Part shown: one piece after another, positions 28,368 through 37,087 of the stretch
How positions within the stretch are numbered: the stretch's first letter is position 1
Layout of the letters: each line of letters begins with the position of its first letter
DNA from: Methanosarcinales archaeon Met12
GTDB taxonomy: Archaea > Halobacteriota > UBA148 > JAJOKI01
Reading direction: 5' to 3'
Assembly: GCA_002813105.2 (NCBI GenBank)
Contig: CP017966.2
Span: 1-64,000 of the forward strand
Length of the DNA stretch: 64,000 nt
Program-made: the position numbers and the translations under genes
Notes under the pieces: model-generated
The model's database searches: none
What the model was told of the DNA's origin: nothing
The model's input: only the letters and a program-made list of their open reading frames with translations

Positions 28368-29147
28368 ATGTTTGAGATTGTAGGAGAAAAGGATATAACA
28401 AGGGCAATTGTGAGGGGGTTTGCGAAAGACTTGCAGGATTATGCTGAGAGCGAGGTAATCATAGTTGGAGGCGGTCCATCCGGGTTGATGGCAGGCAAGG
28501 AGCTCGCAAATAAAGGAGTTAAAATACTCATAATTGAACGAAACAATTATCTCGGCGGTGGTTTTTGGATCGGCGGCTTTTTGATGAACAAGATCACCGT
28601 TAGGGCCCCTGCAGAAAAGGTTCTCGATGAATTAGGAATACCATACGAGGAGTTCAGCAAGGGACTTTATGTCACCAGCGGCCCTCACGCATGCTCAAAG
28701 CTCGTCGCTGCGGCATGTGATGCAGGGGTGAATATCCTGAACATGGTAAAATTCGATGACGTTGTATTCCATGAAGACAGGGTAAGCGGTGTGGTAGTGA
28801 ACTGGACTCCTGTTTCTGCTTTGCCAAGGGAAATCACGTGTGTTGATCCGATTGCGCTCGAGTCAAGGATCGTAATCGATGCAACAGGGCACGATGCCTG
28901 CGTGGTTAAAAAATTGGAGGAACGGGGTTTGCTCAAAACCAGAGGATTTGGCGCCATGTGGGTTGAAAAATCAGAGGGCCTTATAGTCGAGCACACGGGC
29001 GAAGTCCATCCAGGATTAATAACTACGGGTATGGCAGTATCAACGACTTACGGGCTTCCTCGAATGGGGCCGACATTTGGAGCCATGCTACTTTCAGGAA
29101 AAAGAGCTGCTGAGATTGCTCATGAAAAACTCAGTAAGAGCAAATGA
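28368..29147 (+). CDS. thi4: Thiamine thiazole synthase Thi4
   Basis: Makes the ADP-thiazole precursor of thiamine from NAD and glycine, with sulfur either from its own cysteine (suicide type) or from sulfide. 259 residues from ATG 28368 after GGTGA. Motifs are [14 protein letters not shown] (FAD/NAD-type loop), [16 protein letters not shown] and [11 protein letters not shown]. The position aligned with the yeast active cysteine reads TCVDP, so cysteine is present where methanococcal enzymes have histidine (HVDP). Downstream gene overlaps in ATGA. Confidence 0.93.
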   Translation: MFEIVGEKDITRAIVRGFAKDLQDYAESEVIIVGGGPSGLMAGKELANKGVKILIIERNNYLGGGFWIGGFLMNKITVRAPAEKVLDELGIPYEEFSKGLYVTSGPHACSKLVAAACDAGVNILNMVKFDDVVFHEDRVSGVVVNWTPVSALPREITCVDPIALESRIVIDATGHDACVVKKLEERGLLKTRGFGAMWVEKSEGLIVEHTGEVHPGLITTGMAVSTTYGLPRMGPTFGAMLLSGKRAAEIAHEKLSKSK

Positions 29148-29941
29148 GAACCCATGTCCATCTTTATGATGACCCGTCGGCGAAAACCCTTCACATAGAT
29201 GAGATAGCAAAGTATTTGAGGAAAAAGCTTCCTGGGCTAAAAATCGACAAGAGAGGTAAGTTTATAACCCACCATTTAAAAAATGATGTAAATGGTCTTG
29301 CTATGGAGTTGGCGAGGGCAAGGGTTAGAGAGTTGGACAGTCCAGATACGAGTTTTGAGCCATTATATGGTGAGGTTGAATATGAAAGGAGAGCTCTTAA
29401 AGACCCCTATTGTGAATCCGGTAGTGTCTTGTATGATGGGTTTAAATTACACTTGCTCATTCAAAAACTGGTACCCAAGCGGGAATTCGGCCACTTTCAC
29501 ATCTTATTTACAAACAGATTGTTTGGAACGTGGGATGAGAGCGACCATAGGTATCACGCTCGAGTGATCATCTGTGGCCATCCTTCCATCATCTCCACGA
29601 CAGGTATCGTTGAGGCACCGGCGAAGCCCAAGGAATTCTACTATCTCAAGCGACAATACGCAATGCTCGGTATGCAAATTCCCTTAGAGGTATTGAAAGA
29701 GAAGGTCAAAGGCAGATTCATTGACTATGATGATGAAAGATTGACAGAGGTCATGAAAGGATACGCGATGCAGGCGATATCCTATCATCTTACACATGAG
29801 CCTTTTTGCGAGAAAAAATATTGCAGACTTTATAATGCACACTGGCAGGAAGAAGTTTTAGATGCGCAACTAAGCTCTCCTGAGTTTTGCGAGCGCCATG
29901 AAAAAATGCTGGAAGAGTTGAGAGGCAGTTATAATAAGTAA
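29144..29941 (+). CDS. Conserved archaeal protein, metallopeptidase-like (DUF6775-like)
   Basis: A 265-residue protein translationally coupled to thi4. The central part has [28 protein letters not shown]. The C-terminal part has a Cys/His set: [21 protein letters not shown] and EFCERH, spaced as in the structural-zinc region of archaemetzincin-like proteins. A standard HExxH is not seen. I recall this as a conserved archaeal family without a demonstrated function. Its link to thiamine synthesis is only by position. Confidence 0.7.
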   Translation: MRTHVHLYDDPSAKTLHIDEIAKYLRKKLPGLKIDKRGKFITHHLKNDVNGLAMELARARVRELDSPDTSFEPLYGEVEYERRALKDPYCESGSVLYDGFKLHLLIQKLVPKREFGHFHILFTNRLFGTWDESDHRYHARVIICGHPSIISTTGIVEAPAKPKEFYYLKRQYAMLGMQIPLEVLKEKVKGRFIDYDDERLTEVMKGYAMQAISYHLTHEPFCEKKYCRLYNAHWQEEVLDAQLSSPEFCERHEKMLEELRGSYNK

Positions 29942-30092
29942 TGAAAAACGAACTATTACTTTAAGCGTTGATAGCAAAACTTATGAAGATTATAAAAGAA
30001 TATATTAGGATGTGGGTTGGCTATTATCAAAACAATTTGAGAATTTCGTGGTTGAGCAACTAAAAAAAGAAGGTAAGAAGAATGGCAGATAA
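29941..30092 (+). pseudogene. Broken RHH-type antitoxin-like gene
   Basis: Codons from 29943 read EKRTITLSVDSKTYEDYKRIY, then TAG (30006-30008), then DVGWLLSKQFENF and VVEQLKKEGKKNGR before TAA. The pattern (LSVD..TYE.YK...GWLLSKQ.E.F..EQLK) is that of small RHH/CopG-like proteins. To use ATG 29941 one extra base is needed in the A-run, so there is both a frameshift and an internal stop. It overlaps the restriction gene start. Reading TAG as pyrrolysine would not cure the frameshift. Confidence 0.55.
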
Positions 30093-30966
30093 AAAACTTT
30101 GGACAAAGTATCAGGAGATAGATTTTTTCACAAAATCATTAGAAGTTGCTTCGCCAGAACAATTGTTCTATACAACGGAAGATAAGAAATATTATGCTTA
30201 TTGGCCAAAAAAATACAAAGGCGTTAAAACAACATTACAGAGTAGGAATGCGTTTATCGGAGCATACACAGAAAAATGGTCTCTTGAACTTCTAAAAGAT
30301 ATTGCCAGAGAATTAAATGTATATGCAGTAAGGAATGTTGTTTGTGAAGAATTAGAATTAACAAAAGGTTCTCCGGCGGATGTTGCGATATGTAAAACGG
30401 ATTCTTTGATTCAAAAGCCAGAGGATATAATCGCCATATTTGAAGTTAAGATGTCTATTGTGTGGAATTGGGAACTCTTGAAAACTAATTCAGATTATTC
30501 TTTGAAATGTTTAGGAGATTACCAAACACATCAGGGAAATCCTGGATTGCTGAGATCAGATAGTATGCTTAAAGCAATAGGAAAAAGCATAAGTGTGAGA
30601 ATTTCATCATTAAATTCTGCAAGAATCCCAATAATAATCTTGGGGAATACGCCTGTAACAAAAAGCTATTACACAAAGGTTGATAACCTAAAAAATTATG
30701 GAATAATACAAGGTTTCTGGTCATTGAATCCCTCTCCACTGGATAATAATGGAGAAAACATAAAATCTACAAAAATAGAGGGGTTTTTGAGATTTGATTC
30801 ATTTTCTGAATTTAGAAATAATCTTTTGATTTTATTAAAAGAAGAGCAAATGTTCTTTGCGGGAATGAGGACTAAACATGAGTTAGGAAGATTTGTTGAA
30901 ATTGCCAACAAAGAAGAAACTTATGAGAGAAAAGCCGAGAAGCTCTTGAGTTTAATGAGGGATTGA
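30082..30966 (+). CDS. Type II restriction endonuclease (PD-(D/E)xK type)
   Basis: A 294-residue protein. The nuclease core is GSPADVAIC followed about 20 residues later by IIAIFEVKM, i.e. D-x(n)-E-x-K. It sits four bases before a DNA methyltransferase gene on the same strand, the classical restriction-modification layout. The DNA is distinctly more AT-rich than the flanking housekeeping genes, pointing to horizontal transfer. The recognition sequence cannot be deduced. Family assignment beyond the motif is uncertain. Confidence 0.8.
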   Translation: MADKKLWTKYQEIDFFTKSLEVASPEQLFYTTEDKKYYAYWPKKYKGVKTTLQSRNAFIGAYTEKWSLELLKDIARELNVYAVRNVVCEELELTKGSPADVAICKTDSLIQKPEDIIAIFEVKMSIVWNWELLKTNSDYSLKCLGDYQTHQGNPGLLRSDSMLKAIGKSISVRISSLNSARIPIIILGNTPVTKSYYTKVDNLKNYGIIQGFWSLNPSPLDNNGENIKSTKIEGFLRFDSFSEFRNNLLILLKEEQMFFAGMRTKHELGRFVEIANKEETYERKAEKLLSLMRD

Positions 30967-30970
30967 GAAA

Positions 30971-31894
30971 ATGATAAGCAGACATAACGGAACAAAAACG
31001 AGCGCTTTTGGTTCACCAGGTAGAATGAACCATGATTCATCAAAATTTTATGGAAGTCGTTTATACGAAGGATTGCCGACAGAGAAACAAGTAAAATTAG
31101 TGGAAAATAAGATACCTGAAGAAAATATTAATAAAATATTTTGTAAATCCAGCGAAAAAATGAAAGAGTTACCCGACAACAGTGTTCATTTAATGATAAC
31201 TTCGCCACCATACAATGTTGGAAAAGAATACGATGAAAATCTCTCTCTTCAGGAATATAGAAACTTTTTATCAAGAGTATGGAAAGAAGTCCACAGAGTT
31301 CTTGTTTCTGGTGGAAGAGTTTGTATTAATATCGCAAACTTGGGAAGAAAACCATACATTCCTCTCCATACATTTATAATAGCGGATATGCTAAAAATAG
31401 GTTTTTTGATGCGGGGTGAAATAATCTGGAACAAGGCGTCATCTGCAAGCCCATCAACAGCATGGGGTAGTTGGATGTCAGCAAAGAATCCCGTGTTAAG
31501 AGACATCCATGAGTATATCTTAGTTTTTTCTAAAGACACTTTCTCCAGAAAAAATCATAATAATGAAAAAGCAACTATGACAAGGGATGAATTTTTGGAA
31601 CTAACAAAAAGCGTCTGGACTTTTGGAGCTGAATCTGCAAAAAAAGTAGGGCATCCTGCACCATTTCCTGTTGAATTGCCGTTAAGATGCATAAAACTCT
31701 ATACCTTTGAAAATGATGTAGTGCTTGACCCATTTATTGGTAGCGGAACAGTTGCAGTAGCATCTTTAATGGAAAATCGTAAATTTGTTGGTTATGATGT
31801 AGAAGAAGAGTATGTAAAGATAGCTGAAAAACGGATTAAAGAAATCTTGGATAAACAAAAACAGAGGAAAATAACAGAGATAATAAACGAATAA
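30971..31894 (+). CDS. Type II DNA methyltransferase (beta class, N4-cytosine or N6-adenine)
   Basis: A 307-residue methyltransferase. The catalytic motif TSPPYNVGKEYDE (motif IV) lies near residue 77, before the SAM-binding motif VVLDPFIGSGTVAVA (motif I) near residue 250, which is the circularly permuted beta-class order. TSPPY is common among N4-cytosine enzymes. The first 55 residues are an extension without recognisable motif. It protects host DNA from the adjacent endonuclease. Confidence 0.9.
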   Translation: MISRHNGTKTSAFGSPGRMNHDSSKFYGSRLYEGLPTEKQVKLVENKIPEENINKIFCKSSEKMKELPDNSVHLMITSPPYNVGKEYDENLSLQEYRNFLSRVWKEVHRVLVSGGRVCINIANLGRKPYIPLHTFIIADMLKIGFLMRGEIIWNKASSASPSTAWGSWMSAKNPVLRDIHEYILVFSKDTFSRKNHNNEKATMTRDEFLELTKSVWTFGAESAKKVGHPAPFPVELPLRCIKLYTFENDVVLDPFIGSGTVAVASLMENRKFVGYDVEEEYVKIAEKRIKEILDKQKQRKITEIINE

Positions 31895-31949
31895 AGGTGA
31901 GACGTCTTAGGTGGTAAGAAAAGGATAGTCAAAAGATTCTTAAAGCCCC

Positions 31950-32576
31950 CTAAAACTCACACATCTTGATCAATCTCTTTGCCCACTGGAGTTTCTTTCT
32001 CTTGACCTTGTCGACATCATCGTCCTCAAAGTCAAAACCGATGAGAGTGACGCCTTTGGCGCCAAAATGGTGCGCTAAAAACACACATCGGTCACCATCA
32101 GTGAATCCCCCGAAGTTATAGACATTCTTTATCGGCTTGGACTGTGTACTTCCAATGACATTGTTCAACCGTGGTACGTATTCTCTTATGGCAGGAATGT
32201 TATCGCCGTGCGCATGCACCATGATGAATGCGCCGAGCCGATCCGCGCTGATAATGTCATCAATCTCTCCATCCAGATCAGTCACAACTATATCGGGAAG
32301 GATGGCGCGGTCCAAAAGTACCGAAGTTGCACCATCTGCCGCCATGATCAGATGGTTGGATATGTCGATGTATTGAAGCTCTTCTCGGAGGGATGGCGCG
32401 TTTCCGCAGATGATGATGCGCTTCCCTTTGACCAAAGAGCCCAGCTTCTGAATAATAGGAACGCGATTCTCCAGTAATTTGGATAAAACCATGGCTGAGC
32501 GCTCGTCCTCCTTTCGGTCAAAGCCAAAGTCCCTTAGAATCTCCTGATAGATTGGTTCAAAGTCCTCTAAGTCCAT
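31950..32576 (-). CDS. mptE: 6-hydroxymethyl-7,8-dihydropterin pyrophosphokinase MptE
   Basis: Archaeal (DUF115-type) pyrophosphokinase of the tetrahydromethanopterin/folate pathway. About 208 residues from ATG 32576 (MDLEDFEPIYQEIL). Motifs are RIIICGNAPSLREEL, AADGATSVLL, DIVVTDLDGEI and MVHAHGDN, with GDRCVFLAHHFGAKGVTLIGFDFE near the end. I discarded 14 upstream codons (MCSLYYAWRII...) because the family starts near MDLEDF. With MptA at 59 kb, the window supplies two methanopterin steps. Confidence 0.9.
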   Translation of the reverse strand: MDLEDFEPIYQEILRDFGFDRKEDERSAMVLSKLLENRVPIIQKLGSLVKGKRIIICGNAPSLREELQYIDISNHLIMAADGATSVLLDRAILPDIVVTDLDGEIDDIISADRLGAFIMVHAHGDNIPAIREYVPRLNNVIGSTQSKPIKNVYNFGGFTDGDRCVFLAHHFGAKGVTLIGFDFEDDDVDKVKRKKLQWAKRLIKMCEF

Positions 32577-32678
32577 TAGTGTCCAAATAATGCGCCAAGC
32601 GTAATAAAGGGAGCACAATGTTATTTATTTGGTATCACATCTTATATGAATAGCGATGAAAGGGTTACGAGTGATTAG

Positions 32679-33413
32679 ATGAAGATAACGTTATTAGGAA
32701 CTGGTGATGCCGTGGGCACCCCGACACTCGGATGCGATTGTTCGGCATGCATGGATGCCATCAATGGGGGGCGGAGCAAAAGATCCCGTTTTTCGATATT
32801 GATCGAAGGTGAAGGCACTGTGCTGATTGACACCAGCATAGATATGAGGCACCAGTTGCTCAAAGCAGGCGTCTCTCATATCGATGGCGTGATATGGACG
32901 CATTCCCACTACGACCACTACGCAGGATTTGGGGAGTTCTACAGAATACACAAAAAGGTCGATATATACGGGATAAAAGAAACACTGGACCAGATACTCA
33001 CGACCTTCAATTTTATGTGCTATCAGCGGCACGACGTAACATTGTACGAACCATTTTCATTGATCGGTTTGGAGTTCATGCTCTTTAAAGTGTCACATCC
33101 GCCATTGGATAATGCGATAGGGGTTAGAGTACGGGATGATGATAAAACGCTTGTGATTACGGGTGATACATCAAAAAACATTCCAGAGGAAAGCCTGAAG
33201 ATTATGTCCAACGCAGATTTATTGATCGCTGATGCACTCGCCCCCACCTTCGTACTCAGAAAGCACATGAACGCCGTTCAGGCGATCGCACTGGGCAGGG
33301 AACTGAATGCCAGTCGCGTTGTTTTAACTCATCTGAGCCACTCCTTTGGACAACACGATATTGCAGCTAAGAAATGGCCGCTGGGATACGATGGAATGAG
33401 TTTTGAATTATAG
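32679..33413 (+). CDS. Metallo-beta-lactamase-fold hydrolase (PhnP-like)
   Basis: A 244-residue MBL protein. It starts MKITLLGTGDAVGTP, then the PhnP-type double cysteine LGCDCSACMDA, the metal motif THSHYDHYAG (HxHxDH), VSHPPLDNAIG, LVITGDTS and LTHLSHSFG. PhnP is a cyclic phosphodiesterase, but the natural substrate of archaeal members is unknown; cyclic nucleotides or RNA ends are plausible. Divergent from mptE. Confidence 0.85.
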   Translation: MKITLLGTGDAVGTPTLGCDCSACMDAINGGRSKRSRFSILIEGEGTVLIDTSIDMRHQLLKAGVSHIDGVIWTHSHYDHYAGFGEFYRIHKKVDIYGIKETLDQILTTFNFMCYQRHDVTLYEPFSLIGLEFMLFKVSHPPLDNAIGVRVRDDDKTLVITGDTSKNIPEESLKIMSNADLLIADALAPTFVLRKHMNAVQAIALGRELNASRVVLTHLSHSFGQHDIAAKKWPLGYDGMSFEL

Positions 33414-33451
33414 CCCACACGCAAGTTATTATATGTGATGAATGAGAAGAT

Positions 33452-34705
33452 ATGTCATCACGACAAAATGGAGGAGCCAGGACTTTGAAACAACCCTGTA
33501 TCAACATCGGTATGGTCGGTCACGTGGACCATGGTAAAACCACGTTGGTAAGCGCCCTATCCGGCGTCTGGACCGATCGACATAGCGAAGAGATTAAAAG
33601 GGGAATTTCCATACGCCTGGGTTACGCGGATGCCACCTTTCGAAAGTGTCCGAAATGCCCTGAACCGGATTGTTATTCGGTTAAAGACAAGTGTCCACAT
33701 TGTGGAGCGGATACGGAAGAGTGCAGAGCGATTTCATTTGTAGATGCTCCAGGGCATGAGACGTTGATGGCCACGATGCTTTCAGGTGCTGCGATCATGG
33801 ACGGCGCGATGCTCGTAATTGCGGCAACCGAGCCCTGTCCACAGCCCCAGACCAAGGAGCATTTGATGGCACTGGATATAATTGGCATCGAAAATATCGT
33901 AATTGTTCAGAATAAGATAGACCTCGTCTCAAAAGAGGAAGCTATTGAACATTATCAACAGATCAAAGACTTCGTGCGAGGCACAATTGCGGAAAAAGCT
34001 CCGATTATACCGATATCCGCACAGCAAAATATAAACATCGATTTATTGATTGACACAATCGAGAAAACGATTCCCACTCCAGATCGCGATATGGATGAGC
34101 GCATGCAAATGTTCATCGCCCGTTCATTTGATGTCAACAGACCTGGCACTTCACCTGACCGAATTGTCGGCGGCGTCGTCGGTGGAACCTTGAGCCAGGG
34201 GCGATTAAAACTCGGCGATGAATTTGAGATTCGACCAGGCAGAAAGGTCGAGTTCGAGGGCAAGACGAAGTGGATACCGATCACCACCAAGGTCACGAAG
34301 ATAATAAAGGGTGGGCAGAATTTAGAAGAGGGTACGCCAGGAGGGTTATTGAGCATTGGGACTACTCTGGACCCGGCGATGACCAAAAGTGATGCGCTGG
34401 TGGGACAGGTGGCAAGCCATCCAGATTCGCTCCCGCCCGTATGGGATTCCTTTACTATGAAGGTACGGCTACTGGAACGGGTGGTCGGCTCTACCGACGA
34501 ACTGAAGGTCGAGCCGATTAGAGCGAACGAGCCACTGATGCTCAGTGTTGGAACTGCCACAACCGTTGGCGTTGTATCCAGTGCCAGGAAAGATGAAGTC
34601 GAAGTCAAACTGAAGCGCCCTGTCTGCGCATATGCTGGATCGAAGGTCGCAGTCAGCAGGAGGATCGGTGCCAGGTGGCGTCTTATTGGTGTGGGGGTGT
34701 TATAA
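33452..34705 (+). CDS. eif2g: Translation initiation factor aIF2 subunit gamma
   Basis: GTPase core of aIF2, which brings Met-tRNAi to the small ribosomal subunit. The 417 residues show G1 [14 protein letters not shown]3 DAPGHE, G4 NKID, and a zinc knuckle [19 protein letters not shown] at about residue 67, followed by two beta-barrel domains. Length is normal. The alpha and beta subunit genes are not here. It starts the cluster with Fcf1-like, rpoE1 and spt4. Confidence 0.96.
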   Translation: MSSRQNGGARTLKQPCINIGMVGHVDHGKTTLVSALSGVWTDRHSEEIKRGISIRLGYADATFRKCPKCPEPDCYSVKDKCPHCGADTEECRAISFVDAPGHETLMATMLSGAAIMDGAMLVIAATEPCPQPQTKEHLMALDIIGIENIVIVQNKIDLVSKEEAIEHYQQIKDFVRGTIAEKAPIIPISAQQNINIDLLIDTIEKTIPTPDRDMDERMQMFIARSFDVNRPGTSPDRIVGGVVGGTLSQGRLKLGDEFEIRPGRKVEFEGKTKWIPITTKVTKIIKGGQNLEEGTPGGLLSIGTTLDPAMTKSDALVGQVASHPDSLPPVWDSFTMKVRLLERVVGSTDELKVEPIRANEPLMLSVGTATTVGVVSSARKDEVEVKLKRPVCAYAGSKVAVSRRIGARWRLIGVGVL

Positions 34706-34728
34706 CGTCAAAGACGTTATCAACTCCT

Positions 34729-35127
34729 GTGAGATCCTTGGTCGCACGCGATATTAAACAGAGAAGTGTAATCATAGATACCAATGCGCTGATGATTCCA
34801 TGTCAATTTGGTGTCGATGTGTTTTCTGAATTGAAGGAGATGGGTTATAATAAATTCCTGGTGCCAGAAGAGGTCGTCAAAGAATTGAATAAACTGTACG
34901 TCCATGCAAAAGGAAAAGATAAAACTGCCGCATCGATTGCCCTGTCGCTACTGGATAGATGCGATATCGTCGAGGCAGAGGGTAACCCCGACGATGTTAT
35001 CATTAAAATAGCAGAAGAACGAGGTGCTGCAGTCGTCACGAATGACATCGAGTTAAAAAGACGATTAAAAGAGAAAAAGATAACCACTGTATATCTACGG
35101 CAAAAGAAACGACTAATTGTAGGTTAA
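34729..35127 (+). CDS. Fcf1/Utp24-like PIN-domain ribonuclease
   Basis: About 132 residues from GTG 34729. The PIN motifs are SVIIDTNALMIPCQFGVD, LVPEEVVKELNKL and AAVVTNDIELKRRLKEKKI. This fits the archaeal Fcf1/Utp24 family that in eukaryotes cuts pre-rRNA near the small subunit; in archaea it lies typically next to aIF2-gamma, as here. An upstream GTG at 34675 would overlap aIF2-gamma by 31 bases; the start is not certain. Confidence 0.88.
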   Translation: MRSLVARDIKQRSVIIDTNALMIPCQFGVDVFSELKEMGYNKFLVPEEVVKELNKLYVHAKGKDKTAASIALSLLDRCDIVEAEGNPDDVIIKIAEERGAAVVTNDIELKRRLKEKKITTVYLRQKKRLIVG

Positions 35128-35168
35128 AAATAAATACCTGTATTGCAATAATTGGAGGATTTATAAAT

Positions 35169-35744
35169 ATGTATAGAAAAATGAGGCTTGTCGATGTCGT
35201 ACGCATTCCGCCAGAAAAACTGGGAGACGAAGTCAAAGGGGCCGTAGCAGAAGCACTGGAAGATAAATTAGAGGGGAGAATAGACAAAACGCTTGGTGCC
35301 ATCGTTGCTATCACCAGGGTCGTCGATGTCGGAGACGGAAGAATCTTAGTGGGTGATGGAGCAGTATATTATAAAACCACGTTTGATGCAATAGTGTACA
35401 AACCCGAGATGCAAGAAATAATCGAGGGAAAAATAGTAGAGATCGTCGAGTTCGGAGCATTTGTCAGCATGGGTCCTGTCGATGGCTTGCTCCATGTCAG
35501 CCAGATAGCCGATGATTATTTTTCGTATGATGAGAAAAATGCACGTCTGGTCGGCAAGGAAGGTGCCAATACACTTGCTGAAGGGGACGACGTCAGAACC
35601 AGAATCGTGGCAGTAAGCCTGAACGAAGTGGAGCCGAAGGAGAGCAAGATCGGGCTGACCATGAGACAGACTGCACTTGGCAAGTTCGAGTGGCTCGAAG
35701 ACGCACGTAAAAAAGAAGAGGCTAAAAAGGAGAAGGAAAAATGA
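35169..35744 (+). CDS. rpoE1: DNA-directed RNA polymerase subunit Rpo7 (E')
   Basis: Homologue of eukaryotic Rpb7; part of the polymerase stalk with Rpo4. The 191 residues have an N-terminal RNP-like domain (about 1-78) and a C-terminal S1 domain (about 80-165: GKIVEIVEFGAFVSMGPVDGLLHVSQI). The last 20 residues are a Lys/Glu-rich tail. GGAGG (35154-35158) precedes the ATG. Spt4 follows with an ATGA overlap. Confidence 0.95.
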   Translation: MYRKMRLVDVVRIPPEKLGDEVKGAVAEALEDKLEGRIDKTLGAIVAITRVVDVGDGRILVGDGAVYYKTTFDAIVYKPEMQEIIEGKIVEIVEFGAFVSMGPVDGLLHVSQIADDYFSYDEKNARLVGKEGANTLAEGDDVRTRIVAVSLNEVEPKESKIGLTMRQTALGKFEWLEDARKKEEAKKEKEK

Positions 35745-35926
35745 CTGAAATTGCCTGTAGAGAGTGCCATAATATCATAGAGGGGCAAACATGTCCCAAA
35801 TGTGGCTCGAATTCGACAAGCAAGGATTGGACAGGATTCGTCATCATAATAGACCCAAAAAAATCAGAGATTGCGAAGAAAATGAACATCGACCTGACTG
35901 GGAAATATGCGATAAAGGTGCGATAG
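35741..35926 (+). CDS. spt4: Transcription elongation factor Spt4 (RpoE2)
   Basis: A 61-residue zinc protein; forms the Spt4/5 elongation factor with Spt5 at the polymerase clamp. The zinc ligands are CRECHNI and CPKCGSNS; the second half has WTGFVIIIDPKKSEIAKKM as in the family. Length is full for archaeal Spt4. It overlaps rpoE1 upstream and ends two bases before the next ATG. Confidence 0.95.
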   Translation: MTEIACRECHNIIEGQTCPKCGSNSTSKDWTGFVIIIDPKKSEIAKKMNIDLTGKYAIKVR

Positions 35927-35927
35927 C

Positions 35928-36470
35928 ATGACGTTGAGACTGCCAGATGAACTAAGAATTGAACTAAAAAAGCCATTTGGCACCCTTTATAAAGGGAGAG
36001 GGCTGGAGTGCATAGAATCAATCAAACATGATTTCAGAAATACCACGAAAATGATTTCCGTTGGCGACCTTGCCACATTTTATCTGATCAAATCCGGGAC
36101 CATCCCCGACATAGGCGTCGTCGATGGCATGATCATGCGAAAACCTGCACCTGAAGAGGTGATCCAGGGCACAATGGCTCCAGAATTTAGAAATGTGTCC
36201 ATCGATAATCCTGCTGGCAAGATTACCGAAGAACTCATCCTCGCCCTGCGAGAATCGCTGGAGAATGACAAACCGACACGAATATTTGTGAATGGAGAGG
36301 AGGACCTGGCTACTTTGCCAGCGGTCATCTTGTCCCCCATCTCATCTGTCGTCATATACGGACAGCCCGATATGGGAGTGGTAGCAGTATCCGTTACTGG
36401 TACCAAGAAAGAAGAGGCGAGAGCACTGCTTCGTCGAATGGAGGGAAACACATGGAAATCACGATTGTAG
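35928..36470 (+). CDS. GTP-dependent dephospho-CoA kinase (DUF359)
   Basis: A 180-residue DUF359 protein, the archaeal enzyme that makes CoA from dephospho-CoA with GTP. Motifs are RLPDELRIELKKPFG, ISVGDLATFYLI, VVDGMIMRKP, NPAGKITEEL, NGEEDLATLPAV and VIYGQPDMGVVAV. Embedded in a transcription/translation operon, as commonly seen in Euryarchaeota. Overlaps eS24 by 19 bp. Confidence 0.92.
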   Translation: MTLRLPDELRIELKKPFGTLYKGRGLECIESIKHDFRNTTKMISVGDLATFYLIKSGTIPDIGVVDGMIMRKPAPEEVIQGTMAPEFRNVSIDNPAGKITEELILALRESLENDKPTRIFVNGEEDLATLPAVILSPISSVVIYGQPDMGVVAVSVTGTKKEEARALLRRMEGNTWKSRL

Positions 36471-36895
36471 AGGATAAAAAGAATCCGTTATTGAAAAGAC
36501 GAGAGATAAAATTCAAGATAAATCATGACACTGAAACCCCTAAGAGAAATGATGTGAAGACTAAATTGGCTGCTATGCTGAATGCAAAACAAGAATTAGT
36601 TGTCATCGAACGAATGAAAAGCGAATTTGGTAAAAGAGAGACGCTGGGCTATGTGAAGATATACGCATCTGGAGAACATCTCAAAAGGATAGAGCGCCCT
36701 CATATCGTCGAGCGGAACGCCCCCAAAGTAGTAGAAGAAGCCGTTAAAGAAGAGAGTAAGAAGGCACCAGAAGAAATAAAGGCAGAAGAGGAGAAAGTCG
36801 AAGGCAAAGCTGAGGAAGTTAAAGAAGGGGCGAAACCAAAGAAGGTCAAGGAAGTTGCCAAAAAACCAAAAAAGGATACTCAAGGAGAAAGGTAA
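36452..36895 (+). CDS. rps24e: Ribosomal protein eS24 with charged C-terminal tail
   Basis: Small-subunit protein eS24. The conserved fold spans about residues 1-88 (NPLLKRREIKFKINHD, RNDVKTKLAAML, FGKRETLGYVKIYAS). Residues about 89-147 are an extra low-complexity tail of Lys, Glu and Ala (e.g. KEESKKAPEEIKAEEEK), ending GER. The usual archaeal protein is about 100 residues, so the tail is a lineage-specific addition. Confidence 0.93.
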   Translation: MEITIVEDKKNPLLKRREIKFKINHDTETPKRNDVKTKLAAMLNAKQELVVIERMKSEFGKRETLGYVKIYASGEHLKRIERPHIVERNAPKVVEEAVKEESKKAPEEIKAEEEKVEGKAEEVKEGAKPKKVKEVAKKPKKDTQGER

Positions 36896-36898
36896 AAC

Positions 36899-37087
36899 AT
36901 GATCAGCAAATTATACGACATCACAGGTGATGCATTAAAACGGAAAAGGCAGTCCTGCCCACGTTGCGGCGACGGTGTTTTTCTAGCCAAGCACAGCGAT
37001 CGTCTTTCATGTGGCAGGTGTAGTTATACTCAGTTCTTCAAATCTCAAAAACCTGAAGATAGTTCCAATGAAGTCTCAGAAGGATAA
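36899..37087 (+). CDS. rps27ae: Ribosomal protein eS31 (S27ae)
   Basis: A 62-residue zinc-ribbon protein of the small subunit. The ligands are CPRCGDG and CGRCSY. Typical archaeal length; an RBS (GGAGAAAGGT) lies upstream. The end overlaps the kae1 start by 20 bases in another frame. Confidence 0.94.
   Translation: MISKLYDITGDALKRKRQSCPRCGDGVFLAKHSDRLSCGRCSYTQFFKSQKPEDSSNEVSEG

Noticed and set aside
30006-30008. Pyrrolysine codon
   Set aside because: The frame also lacks a start without a frameshift, so decay is simpler; kept only as a question.
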